Of a DNA stretch of 64,000 nucleotides, positions 53,355-61,970 are shown piece by piece (within the stretch, counting starts at the first letter, position 1; every line of letters starts with the position of its first letter). Both the position numbers and the translations under genes were made by a program. This DNA comes from Microbacterium proteolyticum (GTDB lineage: Bacteria; Actinomycetota; Actinomycetes; Actinomycetales; Microbacteriaceae), in NCBI RefSeq assembly GCF_029639405.1, contig NZ_CP121274.1, positions 3,162,001 to 3,226,000 of the forward strand, read 5' to 3'. A model generated the notes under the pieces. That model made no database searches. It had not been told where the DNA came from and was given only the letters and a program-made list of their open reading frames with translations.

Positions 53355-54194
53355 ATGAAACGCGAGATCCCGACGCCGGAGTCATGGATCGAGCCCCTGA
53401 GCGCGTACCTCGCATGGCTTCGCGGGGTCCGTCGAGCGGAAGGCACGATCTACCAGCACAGCTACCAGCTTCGCCGCTTCGCCACGTCAACGGGCCTTGA
53501 CCCGTGGCCAGTGACGACGACGCAACTGGTCGATCACCTCGCGAGCCTCGACGATCGCGACGTGGGCGCGAGCGCGCGGCGCACCGTCCGCCAGGTGCTC
53601 CGCGGGTTCTATGGGTGGGGCGTCATCGTCGAACGGTGGGACGCGAACCCCGCCCTCCGCATACCCGCCATCAACGCACCCCGGGGCGTCGCGAGGCCAG
53701 CGCCCGAGCACTCCGTCAAGGTCGGGCTCCACACGCCCGATGACCGCACGCGCGCGATGATCCTCCTCGCCGTCCGCTGCGGCCTGCGATGCCGCGAGAT
53801 CGCGCAGGTACACACGCGAGACCTGATCGACGATCTCGTGGGCCACTCACTCGTCGCACACGGCAAGGGCGACAAGAAACGGCTCGTGCCGGCGCCGCCC
53901 GATGTCGTGCGACTGATCCAGGACGCCGAGCCCGGCTATCTATTCGCCGGGCGCATCGACGGGCACCTATCGCCGGCGCGAGTGAGTGAGCTCATCAGCG
54001 AGGCCCTTCCCCCCGGCGTCACGGCGCACATGCTGCGGCACCGCTACGGAACCCGCGCGTACCACCTGGGCGGGCGCGACCTCCGCGCGGTGCAAGCGCT
54101 CCTCGGGCACGCGTACTCGACGACGACGGAGATCTACGTCGCGACCAGCGACGACAGCATCCGTCGCGCGGCGATGGCGGCGGCCGCGGGATGA
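53355..54194 (+). CDS. int: Tyrosine site-specific integrase
   Basis: 279 residues. The N-terminal SAM-like/core-binding domain (YLAWLRGVRRAEGTIYQHSYQLRRF) is followed by the catalytic domain with Arg in GLRCREIAQVH, Lys in HGKGDKKRLVP, His and Arg in HMLRHRYGTRAY, His in LLGHAYS and nucleophile Tyr in TEIYVATS. It integrates into the tRNA gene 3' end beside it. The ATG at 53355 is preferred; a GTG at 53310 overlapping the previous stop is possible. Confidence 0.93.
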   Translation: MKREIPTPESWIEPLSAYLAWLRGVRRAEGTIYQHSYQLRRFATSTGLDPWPVTTTQLVDHLASLDDRDVGASARRTVRQVLRGFYGWGVIVERWDANPALRIPAINAPRGVARPAPEHSVKVGLHTPDDRTRAMILLAVRCGLRCREIAQVHTRDLIDDLVGHSLVAHGKGDKKRLVPAPPDVVRLIQDAEPGYLFAGRIDGHLSPARVSELISEALPPGVTAHMLRHRYGTRAYHLGGRDLRAVQALLGHAYSTTTEIYVATSDDSIRRAAMAAAAG

Positions 54195-54213
54195 TCCCGG
54201 TAGCCTCGCCCCC

Positions 54214-54567
54214 ATGCGGATGCGTGGCGGACTGGCTGCTGTTGGCGCTCTCGTGACGGTGGCGCTGCTCGCGGGATGCTCCGCTGCGCCGTCGCACGAG
54301 GAAGTGACCGAGAGGTTTTCGATCGAACTCGCTGCGGGTCCAGGCGAACCGAGCGATTGGGCCGAGCTCGCGGCAGGGCTCGCCGAGGACGCCTTTGCCG
54401 GTCGCTGCGGCACGGAGACTTACCGTAGCCAGCTGAAAGAGCCGTCTCTCACCTACGCCTGGGATGCCACGTGCTCGATGTACTTCGAGGGCGACATGTC
54501 GAGCGAGCAGCTGAGCCGTGCGCGCGAGAACGTCGCGCGCACGGCATCCGAGAACGTCGGCCGCTAG
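54214..54567 (+). CDS. Prophage-borne lipoprotein
   Basis: 117 residues. A signal peptide with lipobox VALLAGC (cysteine near residue 22) precedes a small Glu-rich domain with two further cysteines (GRCGTETYR, DATCSMYF) that may form a disulfide. It sits between the integrase and the convergent end of the late operon (4-base overlap of stops), a usual place for genes expressed from the prophage. Phage lipoproteins often block superinfection; that role is inference. Confidence 0.65.
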   Translation: MRMRGGLAAVGALVTVALLAGCSAAPSHEEVTERFSIELAAGPGEPSDWAELAAGLAEDAFAGRCGTETYRSQLKEPSLTYAWDATCSMYFEGDMSSEQLSRARENVARTASENVGR

Positions 54568-54818
54568 CGCGACGGATTCGCGAGGGCTGTCCCGAGCGCG
54601 GCGGCATTGAGGATGCCGGCGCCGGTCACGATCGCGGCCGCGTACTCGGGGGCGCTCACGGCCAGCACGGGCGCCGTAACGGCCGCGGCGAGGCCGAGGA
54701 CGTAGAGCACGCGGCGCACGGGCAGGGGCAGGAACTCGGGGCGGGGATCTTCGATCACCCCCACGCCATAGTGCAGCGCCTCGTCGTCGGCAGGGGTCTG
54801 GTCGGTCGGGGTCATCAT
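54564..54818 (-). CDS. Holin-like membrane protein
   Basis: 84 residues. An acidic, Pro-rich N-terminus is followed by two membrane helices (VLYVLGLAAAVTAPVLAV and AAAIVTGAGILNAAALGTAL) and a short tail. Last gene of the late operon, after the endolysin: a usual holin position and size. AAGGAG precedes the paired ATG codons (54818/54815). Confidence 0.65.
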   Translation of the reverse strand: MMTPTDQTPADDEALHYGVGVIEDPRPEFLPLPVRRVLYVLGLAAAVTAPVLAVSAPEYAAAIVTGAGILNAAALGTALANPSR

Positions 54819-55141
54819 GTCTCCTTGTATTCGGGGTGGGTGGCTTTCAGTTGCGCGATCTCGGCGTTTCGACTGTCCACGATCGCGAGGGCGGTATCGC
54901 GCTCGACGAGGAGCTTGGAGAGCGTGCCGTTGGTTTGCTTCTCGACGCGTTCGAGCTTCTCGTTGGCTTTGCCGAGGCCGTAGAACGTGACGGCCGCGAC
55001 GGACGCGAGACCGAGGATCTGCACGATGAAACCCGTGAACGTCGCCGTCGCGTCGGGGCGCAGGAGCAGGATCGCGGTCGCGCCGATGATGCCGAGCGCG
55101 GCGAGGGTCGCGAACGCGAGAAATACGACGGTGCGGTTCAC
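54815..55141 (-). CDS. Lysis-module membrane protein with coiled coil
   Basis: About 108 residues from the GTG at 55141 (an in-frame GTG at 55177 would overlap the lysin gene). Two membrane helices (residues 5-50) are followed by a helical, probably coiled-coil tail (NEKLERVEKQTNGTLSKLL). Position between endolysin and the two-helix holin candidate suggests a second holin or anti-holin. Confidence 0.6.
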   Translation of the reverse strand: MNRTVVFLAFATLAALGIIGATAILLLRPDATATFTGFIVQILGLASVAAVTFYGLGKANEKLERVEKQTNGTLSKLLVERDTALAIVDSRNAEIAQLKATHPEYKET

Positions 55142-55151
55142 GGTGCGGAGC

Positions 55152-55745
55152 TCAGTCGAGGATGCCGTCAACGGCACCCTTCAGCCCGTTGATGCTGCCC
55201 TCCCACTCGAACTCGATCACGGGCAGATCGCCGCCCTTGATCGCGTTCGCGCCGAGGATCACGGCGCGGGGCTTGGCGTTGCCCTGGGGGACGATGAGAT
55301 ACCAGCTGCCCTTGGGCTTGATGATGGCGTAGAACATATCGGGGTACTCCTTCTGAGTGTTGGTGGTGTTGGTGGGGGCGGGGTCGTTGCGGCGGCGATC
55401 GCGGCCGGGGATGTAGTGCCGATGCCAGGGTTCGCCCTCGATATCGGCAATCCAGCCGTTGTCGTCGAGCCACGCGCCGCGCTCGTCGGTGTCCCACGCG
55501 CTGCCGCCGTCGGTATCTGAGCGGTAGACGTGGTTCGACTCGTCGGGGTGCGCGACGCTGTACGGGTATTCGCCGCGCAGTCGCTTCTGGTAGAGGTCGT
55601 TCTGTTCGTCCCAGGTGACGACGGTCCGGTTGACGTCGAGTTGCCGCCCCTGCTGCGCTTCCATGCGACGGAAGCTCGCCGCGGCGTCCGGTCGGAACTG
55701 GACGCGTTCGCCGTCCGGGTTGATGCGGATGAGTTCGAGGCCCAC
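55152..55745 (-). CDS. Endolysin, M15-type peptidase
   Basis: 197 residues. The zinc peptidase pattern of VanY/M15 enzymes is visible: SNHVYRSDTD (His and Asp ligands, H-x6-D) and GEPWHRHYIP (catalytic Glu and third His). It should cut the peptide part of peptidoglycan. After a Pro/Thr linker (APTNTTNTQK), a 60-residue C-terminal module (YPDMFYAIIKPKGSWYLIVP) may bind the cell wall. It lies next to holin-like genes. Confidence 0.75.
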   Translation of the reverse strand: MGLELIRINPDGERVQFRPDAAASFRRMEAQQGRQLDVNRTVVTWDEQNDLYQKRLRGEYPYSVAHPDESNHVYRSDTDGGSAWDTDERGAWLDDNGWIADIEGEPWHRHYIPGRDRRRNDPAPTNTTNTQKEYPDMFYAIIKPKGSWYLIVPQGNAKPRAVILGANAIKGGDLPVIEFEWEGSINGLKGAVDGILD

Positions 55746-55746
55746 G

Positions 55747-56367
55747 TCACACCGCCGCGGTGAAGTCGAAGCGGGTGACGCGGGTGCCCGCGGCGTTCAG
55801 GGCGGGGCCGTGGAGAGTCGCTGCCGCGAACTCGGGCGCGTTGGCCACGTCGATGGCGAGGCCACCGTTCTTGTAGACGCGGATGCTCGGGCCGTTCATC
55901 TCGACGGACAGCACGTCGCCGCTGCCGATGATGCCTACCGCGGCCGGTCCGTCTGCGATGGCGACTGCGGCTCCGTTGACTCGCTTCCAGAGGCGGAGCT
56001 TGCCGCCGCCCGCGTTGTTGGCGATGAGGTGGTTGTTGATGTCCTGCCCGCGGAGGATGATTCCCGCGCTGCCGTCCCCCGCCGCGTCGATGGCGGAGAA
56101 CTGCGCCTCGATGCGCCCGTCCGAGGCGTAGCTCTGGGCGACGGCGATCTTCTGCCCGTTGGCGCTGAGGTCGCTGACGTACGCGGCCCCGTCGAGGATG
56201 CCCCATACGCCGCGCCACGCGAGCCACGTTTTGTTGTCGTCGCTCGTGCCGAGGCTGGCGGGGTTGTTCGCACGGCCGAAAAGGTCGTGGATGCCGAAGG
56301 TCTTCAGCTTGCGGAGCGGGACGGTGGGCGTGCCGGGGATGCGGATGATGCGGACGGCGTTAGGCAT
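55747..56367 (-). CDS. Tail-associated protein with lectin-like beta domain
   Basis: 206 residues, beta-rich. A repeated pattern of Asn, Gly and hydrophobic strands (SYASDGRIEAQFSAIDAAGDG, ILRGQDINNHLIANNAGGGK) recalls laminin-G/concanavalin-like or phage tip carbohydrate-binding domains. GAGGAG precedes the ATG. It overlaps the upstream tail gene by eight bases. Probably a receptor-binding or fibre component; the exact family is not recognised. Confidence 0.55.
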   Translation of the reverse strand: MPNAVRIIRIPGTPTVPLRKLKTFGIHDLFGRANNPASLGTSDDNKTWLAWRGVWGILDGAAYVSDLSANGQKIAVAQSYASDGRIEAQFSAIDAAGDGSAGIILRGQDINNHLIANNAGGGKLRLWKRVNGAAVAIADGPAAVGIIGSGDVLSVEMNGPSIRVYKNGGLAIDVANAPEFAAATLHGPALNAAGTRVTRFDFTAAV

Positions 56368-57724
56368 GGGTGACTCCTCGGAGGGCGAATTCGCGGGCGA
56401 TGTAGAGGGCTTGGAGCTTGTGTGCGATGAGGCTCTGGTGAATCGAGTTCTCACTCGCTCGGAAGCTGGGGGGCACGGCCCCGGCTGCGACGGTCTGGTG
56501 ATCGAGCGCGGTCGGGACGAATGCCGGGTCGAAGATCAGCGCATCGGTGAGCGCCTGTTCGGATGCGAGGTAGCGCCGGACGGGATACCAGGCGTTGCCG
56601 TACTCGGTCGCGCACCACTCCTCGTAAGCGAGGATGAGGTTCCCCACGTCGGTTCCGGGGGCCTCGGGGAGCCCTCGGTCGAGGAGTCCCCACAGCGCGA
56701 CGGGGCCGTCGTGGTGCGTGGTGATTTCGCGCGTCCAGGCTTTGAGCTGCGCGAGGGTCTGCAACCCGGCTACGGTCTCGTCGGTGTTGTTGGCGATGGT
56801 GTCGAGGATGAGGAGTTGGCCGGGCTGCCCGGTCGGCCGCGCCCGGAAGGTGACCTTCCCGGCCGGGGCGGCGGGTCCGCCGTCCGTTCGCGTGAACGTG
56901 CGGACGGTGCCGCTCGTGCGGGCGAGGGTGCCCGACATGACCAGTCCGGCCGGGGTGACGGCGACGACATCCGCGGTCTGCACGGCAGCGTTGGAACCGG
57001 CACGCCAGGGGTCCACGTCGAACGATGCCGCGGCGAGGGCAATCGCGCCGGCCGACGGGAACGCGACATCGGATGTCGCGGTGACGGAGTGCGCCCCGGC
57101 GTGAAACCCGATCTCCTCCACCATCGAGCCGCTGAGCCCGTAGTTGTCGATGCTCTTGCCGATGAGCGCAGAGAGGAGCGTCTGCCAGCGGTTCACAGCC
57201 GGGTCCGGGATGTCCGCTCCCGCAGTGAGAGAGGAGCCGCGGGCGACGGCGGGGAACATGGATTTCGCCTCGCCGCCGAGGCCCGTCCCGTCGTCGTTGA
57301 TGACGCCCGCCACGGAGTCATCTTCGTAGGCGAAGATGACACGGGCGGTGCCTTCGGCCAGGTCGGTTCGAGTCTCGAATTCACGGGCGAACATCGTGCC
57401 GTCCTCCTTGATGATGACCGGGTATGAGTCGTCCTCGAACGCGAAGATGAGGCGCGCCCCGGTGGGCACCTCGGGCACGGGGACGGTCTCGACGCCGAGG
57501 TTTGCGGCGAAGTCGTACTCGTCTGCCGCGGCGTCAACCCCGGCGATGACGGCCGCTCGGATCGTCGGATCGGAGTTGAGTTCGGCCACGACTCGCGCCC
57601 GCACCGCGGCGGGAATGGCGTTCGTGCTCTTGTTCAGGACCTCGCTGAATCCGGCTCCCTCGTCGGCGAGGTCGTCTTCGCCGTAGTGCCAAAATCCGTC
57701 GTTGTCAAAGTAGCCAGTAGCCAT
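56360..57724 (-). CDS. Tail fibre protein with SGNH-hydrolase-like domain
   Basis: 454 residues. The N-terminal 150 residues are probably structural. The central and C-terminal part resembles phage SGNH domains: NYGLSGSMVEEIGFHAGAHS (block II-like), ILDTIANNTDE (block III-like Asn) and ENSIHQSLIAHKLQALYIAREF (His block). The serine motif is not obvious. It may deacetylate wall polymers during adsorption, or be a non-catalytic relic. The ATG shares one base with the upstream stop. Confidence 0.55.
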   Translation of the reverse strand: MATGYFDNDGFWHYGEDDLADEGAGFSEVLNKSTNAIPAAVRARVVAELNSDPTIRAAVIAGVDAAADEYDFAANLGVETVPVPEVPTGARLIFAFEDDSYPVIIKEDGTMFAREFETRTDLAEGTARVIFAYEDDSVAGVINDDGTGLGGEAKSMFPAVARGSSLTAGADIPDPAVNRWQTLLSALIGKSIDNYGLSGSMVEEIGFHAGAHSVTATSDVAFPSAGAIALAAASFDVDPWRAGSNAAVQTADVVAVTPAGLVMSGTLARTSGTVRTFTRTDGGPAAPAGKVTFRARPTGQPGQLLILDTIANNTDETVAGLQTLAQLKAWTREITTHHDGPVALWGLLDRGLPEAPGTDVGNLILAYEEWCATEYGNAWYPVRRYLASEQALTDALIFDPAFVPTALDHQTVAAGAVPPSFRASENSIHQSLIAHKLQALYIAREFALRGVTHA

Positions 57725-58869
57725 CACGCGGCCCCCACTTCTCTCAGCCGGACCGACATCTCGTCGTCCGGGAACTGCCATCGGATTGCGGCGAGACGCC
57801 CCGTGACGGTCTCGCGCGGAGTGATGTAGGCGACGCTCTCGCCCGGGGACGCCACATACGTGGACACAGCGAGGAGTTCCAGCGCCCGCCCACGGCCGAG
57901 AACGCGGGCGAGGATCTGCGCAGCGAGCCCGGGGCCGGGGTAGGGGCGGTTGTAGCGCAGGATGAGCGCCTTTTCCGGGTTGGGCGCGTAGGGCGACGCC
58001 ACGTCGTAGTAGTCCTGCCCCTCCCACGTGTAGATCACCATGACCGCCGTAATCCAGCCGTCGTCGCGGGAGCGTTTGGACACCTCGTTGATCACGGAGC
58101 GGTCCAGGCCCGCGGAGCGGAGCTCGCGGGTTACCAGGCGGGTCCGGTCGGGTGCCAGGTGCCATTGGGCGTTCTCGTCGCACCAGAGCATGAGTCCGTG
58201 GTGACGGGTCAGTCCGGTGAGGAATTCCAGCGCGGACGATCCCGGCGACCGCAGCGCCTCATCCCCGATCTCCGCGTCCGAGGGGACAGAGGCGGGAGCG
58301 TAGGTGACGTGCGGGAGGTTGCACCGTTCGAGGATGAAGTTGACCTTCTCCACCAGGTTGGCGCCGGGGATGCGGTCGGTCGTGGCGGACATGTGCTGCC
58401 AGTCGTTCAGCCGTGCCTCACCGCTCGCGAGAGTGAGCGTGACGGTGGCCGCCTTGCGGTCGGCGGAGATCTCGCGCAGCATGACCCGCCACTGCCTCGC
58501 ATCCTCACGGCGCAGGTGTCCAGGGTCGGTGTAGTCGTGATACGTGGCGCGCGTGATGCCCGCGAGCGTCTGCCCCGCGAACTCCAACGAGAGCGCGTGC
58601 AGGGTACGCCCGCGGTAGCGACGCGTGAAATCCGCCAGGCGATCGACACGGCCGAGGAGTCGCCGGGTTTGGATCGTCGCCCACACGTCCGACGCCTGCG
58701 GGTCGACCACAAGAACCCCGCCGTCACCGAGAGGGCACTCCACGGTCGCCTGAACGTACGGGATCCACTCCTCGTCCATCTCCAACGTGTGCCGGCTCAC
58801 GTCAAGCCGAATCGGGTGCGGGCTGTGGTCGATCGTGATCGCCACGTGGTGCTCGGCGAGGACCGACAT
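57724..58869 (-). CDS. Baseplate / minor tail protein
   Basis: 381 residues, following the gene after the tape measure. MSVLAEHHVAITIDHSPHPIRLDVSRHTLEMDEEW opens the protein and is followed by mixed alpha/beta segments with LVEKVNFILERCNLPHVTYAP. Position and size fit a distal-tail/tail-hub protein that forms the adsorption platform. No signature is clear enough for a firm name. TGATG coupling on both sides. Confidence 0.6.
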   Translation of the reverse strand: MSVLAEHHVAITIDHSPHPIRLDVSRHTLEMDEEWIPYVQATVECPLGDGGVLVVDPQASDVWATIQTRRLLGRVDRLADFTRRYRGRTLHALSLEFAGQTLAGITRATYHDYTDPGHLRREDARQWRVMLREISADRKAATVTLTLASGEARLNDWQHMSATTDRIPGANLVEKVNFILERCNLPHVTYAPASVPSDAEIGDEALRSPGSSALEFLTGLTRHHGLMLWCDENAQWHLAPDRTRLVTRELRSAGLDRSVINEVSKRSRDDGWITAVMVIYTWEGQDYYDVASPYAPNPEKALILRYNRPYPGPGLAAQILARVLGRGRALELLAVSTYVASPGESVAYITPRETVTGRLAAIRWQFPDDEMSVRLREVGAA

Positions 58870-59222
58870 CAGATCACCACCTGAAACGGAACCGAGACGA
58901 TCCAACGCCGACCGTCGAGCCGGATCTCAGGGCGGTCGATGACCACGTACTCGAAATTCAGGAGCTCGGCCGTCGTGTCGGCGATCGTGAACGTCGCGGC
59001 GAGCTTGTGAGCGGTGTAACAGTCCCTCGCCGGGGTCTCGTACGCGAACAACATCGCAAGCATGCCCGTGTCGGGGCCGGCCGGGCGCAGCGTGTAAACG
59101 GGCGGCCCGTCGAGAATGTCGTGCGAGCGCGTGCCGCTCTCGCTGCGCGCCGCGTACGACTCGCGCAGCACGAGCTCAGGGAAGATCGCCGCCCCGCCGT
59201 CGAAAGTGATGATGGCGCTCAA
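58869..59222 (-). CDS. Small tail protein
   Basis: 117 residues, beta-rich (SAIITFDGGAAIFPELVLRES, then HKLAATFTIADTTAEL). It lies between tape measure and baseplate genes with a TGATG junction and a four-base overlap with the tape measure stop, consistent with a distal tail or adaptor protein. Function inferred only from position. Confidence 0.6.
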   Translation of the reverse strand: MSAIITFDGGAAIFPELVLRESYAARSESGTRSHDILDGPPVYTLRPAGPDTGMLAMLFAYETPARDCYTAHKLAATFTIADTTAELLNFEYVVIDRPEIRLDGRRWIVSVPFQVVI

Positions 59223-60298
59223 TAGAACGGCACCCCCGTCCGGCCGGTCGACGCGTCGACCGTCACATAGATGCGCTGCCCATTGAGGTTGCTGATCGTC
59301 TCTCGTGCGCGGGAAACGTCGGCGTCGACAGCGACTCGGGTGTTGACGGTCTCGGGGATGCCGTCGAGGTCACCCTTGAATCGCGAGACGTCCGTTGTTG
59401 CCTGGCCGGTCTCGGCGTCGATCATGATCTGTTCGCCGTCCGGCAGGGTGTAGAGCTCGTTGCCGAGCGCGTCGACCTCCTTTGTGGCGGTGCCGGCGTC
59501 GCGGATAAGACCACGCAGCACGCCCTGCTGGTCGTTGAATTTCTGTGTCGCGTCGGCGACAACGCCGTTGAGCTCGCGAGCCGAGCCGATGATGCCTTGG
59601 TTCTTCACAATCTGCTCTTGCTGCTCGGGAGTCAGGGCTTGCAGCGACTCGCGCATGCCGTCCGCGATGTCGCGGTTCTCCTCCATCGCGTCGGTCGCGA
59701 GCTTGTTCACCACGGCAAGGGCGTTGACATCGCCGGCCATCGCGCGGGCGGCGGTGGGGAGGTCGACCCCGAGCGTCTGGGCGTACTGTTGGGCCTCCTC
59801 GCGTTCGTCGCCCGTAATGATCTCGGACGTGCGGGCGGCGATCGACACGGCATCGAGAACGCTGCTGCCGGCGTCGATGTAGGCGTTCGCGAGATCGTTC
59901 GCGCGGTCCTGCAGCTGCTGCCGGCGCTCGTCGGCCTGCTGGAACGCGGCCGTCACGAGCCCGATACCCGCGGCCGCGGCGACACCCGCGACGGCGCCGG
60001 CTGGACCGAACCCCGCGAACGCGTTCGCGGCGGTCTCCTGGAACGCGTCGGTGATCGCCTCGGCGGTCCCGTCGAACGACGCGGCGGCCTCGCGGGCGGT
60101 GCTGCTGGACTCTTCCTTGAAGTCGGCCGCGCCCTGCTTGGCTTTGCTCAGCCCCTCATCGAGCTTGTCGAGCGATCGTCTACCGTCGCGGCCGAGGTCG
60201 TCGACGCGGTCGCCGATGTCGTCGAATGCGTCCTCGACGGCCTGAGCCGCGCGTTGAAGGTTCTGCGGGCGGCCGCGGAACTCGATCTCGATCGCCAT
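59219..60298 (-). CDS. Short tape-measure protein
   Basis: 359 residues. An N-terminal helical, coiled region (RAAQAVEDAFDDIGDRVDD, LDKLDEGLSKAKQGAADFK) is followed by a small-residue hydrophobic stretch (AFAGFGPAGAVAGVAAAAGIGLVTAAF), more long helices with Gln/Glu/Asp, and a beta-like C-terminus. This is the pattern of siphovirus tape measures, but most have 600 or more residues. The tail should be correspondingly short. Confidence 0.7.
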   Translation of the reverse strand: MAIEIEFRGRPQNLQRAAQAVEDAFDDIGDRVDDLGRDGRRSLDKLDEGLSKAKQGAADFKEESSSTAREAAASFDGTAEAITDAFQETAANAFAGFGPAGAVAGVAAAAGIGLVTAAFQQADERRQQLQDRANDLANAYIDAGSSVLDAVSIAARTSEIITGDEREEAQQYAQTLGVDLPTAARAMAGDVNALAVVNKLATDAMEENRDIADGMRESLQALTPEQQEQIVKNQGIIGSARELNGVVADATQKFNDQQGVLRGLIRDAGTATKEVDALGNELYTLPDGEQIMIDAETGQATTDVSRFKGDLDGIPETVNTRVAVDADVSRARETISNLNGQRIYVTVDASTGRTGVPFY

Positions 60299-60711
60299 CA
60301 GCGCACCACCTCGGCGCCGGGGATGTCGCCGAGCTCGTCCACGATGTCGTGAACCCACAAGGCGACAACCTGCCGTCCGACCTCGCCGGCTGCCGGCATG
60401 GCGACCGCGCCGCGGCCGCGTTGGCCGTACTCGTAGATGCCCCACTGCTGGGAGGGAACCAGCCCGCCGTACAGGGGCCGGCTGGATGCCGCAGCGGTGA
60501 GGCGAACGCTCGTCTTGCTCGCGGTCGCGGTCGCGCCGGGCAGGATGGTTGCTCGCTCTCCGCGGGTGCGGGCGCGTGATTCGAGCGCGCGCTGCCACAG
60601 CGGCCGCACCCGCGAGGGCGCCGTGCGGCCCATCGCGTCAGGAAGTGTTGACGCGGCTCGGCGCGCCCCTTCCTGGGCCGCGGCGAGCTCGCGCGTGTCG
60701 AGATCGAGCAT
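60298..60711 (-). CDS. Tail assembly / neck protein (gp10-like)
   Basis: 137 residues, Arg/Ala-rich with LWQRALESRARTRGERA and YGGLVPSQQWGIYEYGQRG, resembling HK97 gp10-type minor head-tail proteins. Unusually, it lies between tail tube and tape measure genes, where assembly chaperones normally sit. ATG and TGA junctions overlap both neighbours by one base. Confidence 0.5.
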   Translation of the reverse strand: MLDLDTRELAAAQEGARRAASTLPDAMGRTAPSRVRPLWQRALESRARTRGERATILPGATATASKTSVRLTAAASSRPLYGGLVPSQQWGIYEYGQRGRGAVAMPAAGEVGRQVVALWVHDIVDELGDIPGAEVVR

Positions 60712-61100
60712 CAGTCCTCCGGGGTGAACCCGCCGGTGAGGGTGACCTGAACCTCGGGCATCTTCCCGTCACGGGATGCCACCAGGCGGGGCCGCACGAG
60801 GGTCACGTCCACCGACTGGAAGAACGTCCCGTCGTGGTGCGGGTACACCTTGAACGTCGCCTGCTCTCCGGCGTTGTCGTGGAGGAGCCGCCACAGGCTC
60901 TCGGAGTTCTCGGTGTCCTGCGCGACGGTAAGCGTGAGGGTCACGTCCCCGTCGTCGACAACGGTGTTGTTGTCGCCGCCCTGCCAGCTGACGGGGTTCG
61001 GGTTGATCTCGACGGCGGACGTGTGGCCCTGGTACTCGTCGGCGCCGATGACGAGGCCCCAGCGCTTGGTGCGCTTGGTGGTGTTCACGGGTGCGGGCAT
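60711..61100 (-). CDS. Major tail (tube) protein
   Basis: 129 residues, beta-rich: KRWGLVIGADEYQGHTSAVEI, VDDGDVTLTLTVAQDTENSES, KVYPHHDGTFFQSVDVTLV. The size is near the lower end for siphovirus tube proteins. Position between tail terminator and tape measure supports the call. Confidence 0.6.
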   Translation of the reverse strand: MPAPVNTTKRTKRWGLVIGADEYQGHTSAVEINPNPVSWQGGDNNTVVDDGDVTLTLTVAQDTENSESLWRLLHDNAGEQATFKVYPHHDGTFFQSVDVTLVRPRLVASRDGKMPEVQVTLTGGFTPED

Positions 61101-61104
61101 GGTC

Positions 61105-61536
61105 TTACTCCTCGGGGTCGGTGGGGGTGGGAGGGGCGATGCGGCCGGTTCCGCTGACTGGGAACCGGTAGGCCGGCTTTTGCTCGTCGTACGCGTCGCG
61201 GGTCGCGGCGCCGTTCCACGCGTCGTCGGCGAGGGGTTCGAGAATGCGGATCATGGTCTCGGCGGCGGCTTCGAGCTCGTCTTCCAGCTGCGGAAGCCTC
61301 ACGCCGCGGGTGCCGTCAACCACTACCCACACGAGGAGGTCAACGCTGATCGGGATGCCGTGCTCGTCGGGCGAGGTCGAGCCGGCTTCGAGCTCGCGCT
61401 GTTCGATGACGATCGCGACCGGCTTTGTGGCGTCCTCGAACGTCTGTAGCCGGGTCGGAAAGTCGTACACGGTCCAGGTGTCGGGGTAGTGCTCGCTGCC
61501 CTCGATGAGTGCTTTCAGGTTGCTGCGGGCGCTCAC
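61105..61536 (-). CDS. Tail terminator-like protein
   Basis: 143 residues. SARSNLKALIEGSEHYPDTW and VAIVIEQRELEAGS are followed by LLVWVVVDGTRGVRLPQLEDELEAAAETMI, the strand-then-helix pattern of small tail-terminator/completion proteins. It starts with GTG three bases after the connector stop. The assignment leans on gene order. Confidence 0.55.
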   Translation of the reverse strand: MSARSNLKALIEGSEHYPDTWTVYDFPTRLQTFEDATKPVAIVIEQRELEAGSTSPDEHGIPISVDLLVWVVVDGTRGVRLPQLEDELEAAAETMIRILEPLADDAWNGAATRDAYDEQKPAYRFPVSGTGRIAPPTPTDPEE

Positions 61537-61539
61537 GGG

Positions 61540-61902
61540 TCAGCCGATCAGCGATCGCACGTAGCCGAGATCTCGGCCGGCGTTGTCGGGGTCGGGGTCG
61601 GCGGTGACGAGCATCGCCATGATGCGCCGATCGAACGGGTACAGGCGGACGGTGTTCTGCCCGCCCATCTCGTCGTTGCTCGCTGACTGTGTGGCCTGGG
61701 CGTTCGCGAGCGCCTGGTAGACGACGGCGACTGCCCACGAGTAGGACGGCGGCACCGTCGTGCCGATCGCGAGCCCACGGCGCGACAGGAGCTCCTCGCG
61801 GGCGACCTTTAGGCCGGCTTCGCTGACGGTGATGTTGAGCTCGTCCTTGGCGCGCTCGGCGTCGAACCAGGCGACGGCGAGCGAGGCATCCGGGTCGGTC
61901 AT
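61540..61902 (-). CDS. Head-tail connector protein
   Basis: 120 residues, mainly helical (LAVAWFDAERAKDELNITVSE, AVAVVYQALANAQATQS), immediately after the capsid gene. This is the usual place of the gp6/gp15-type connector. A loop (GQNTVRLYPFDRRIMAML) follows. Assignment by position and helical content. Confidence 0.6.
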   Translation of the reverse strand: MTDPDASLAVAWFDAERAKDELNITVSEAGLKVAREELLSRRGLAIGTTVPPSYSWAVAVVYQALANAQATQSASNDEMGGQNTVRLYPFDRRIMAMLVTADPDPDNAGRDLGYVRSLIG

Positions 61903-61970
61903 GGCGGGTCTCCGTTCGGGGCGGGTGGGATGCTGCGCCGGGGGCTGACGATGACCCCCGGCGCAGCGGC

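Noticed and set aside
60298..60711. Programmed frameshift for tail chaperones
   Set aside because: No clear slippery heptamer with a matching downstream frame was seen; only the absence is noted.
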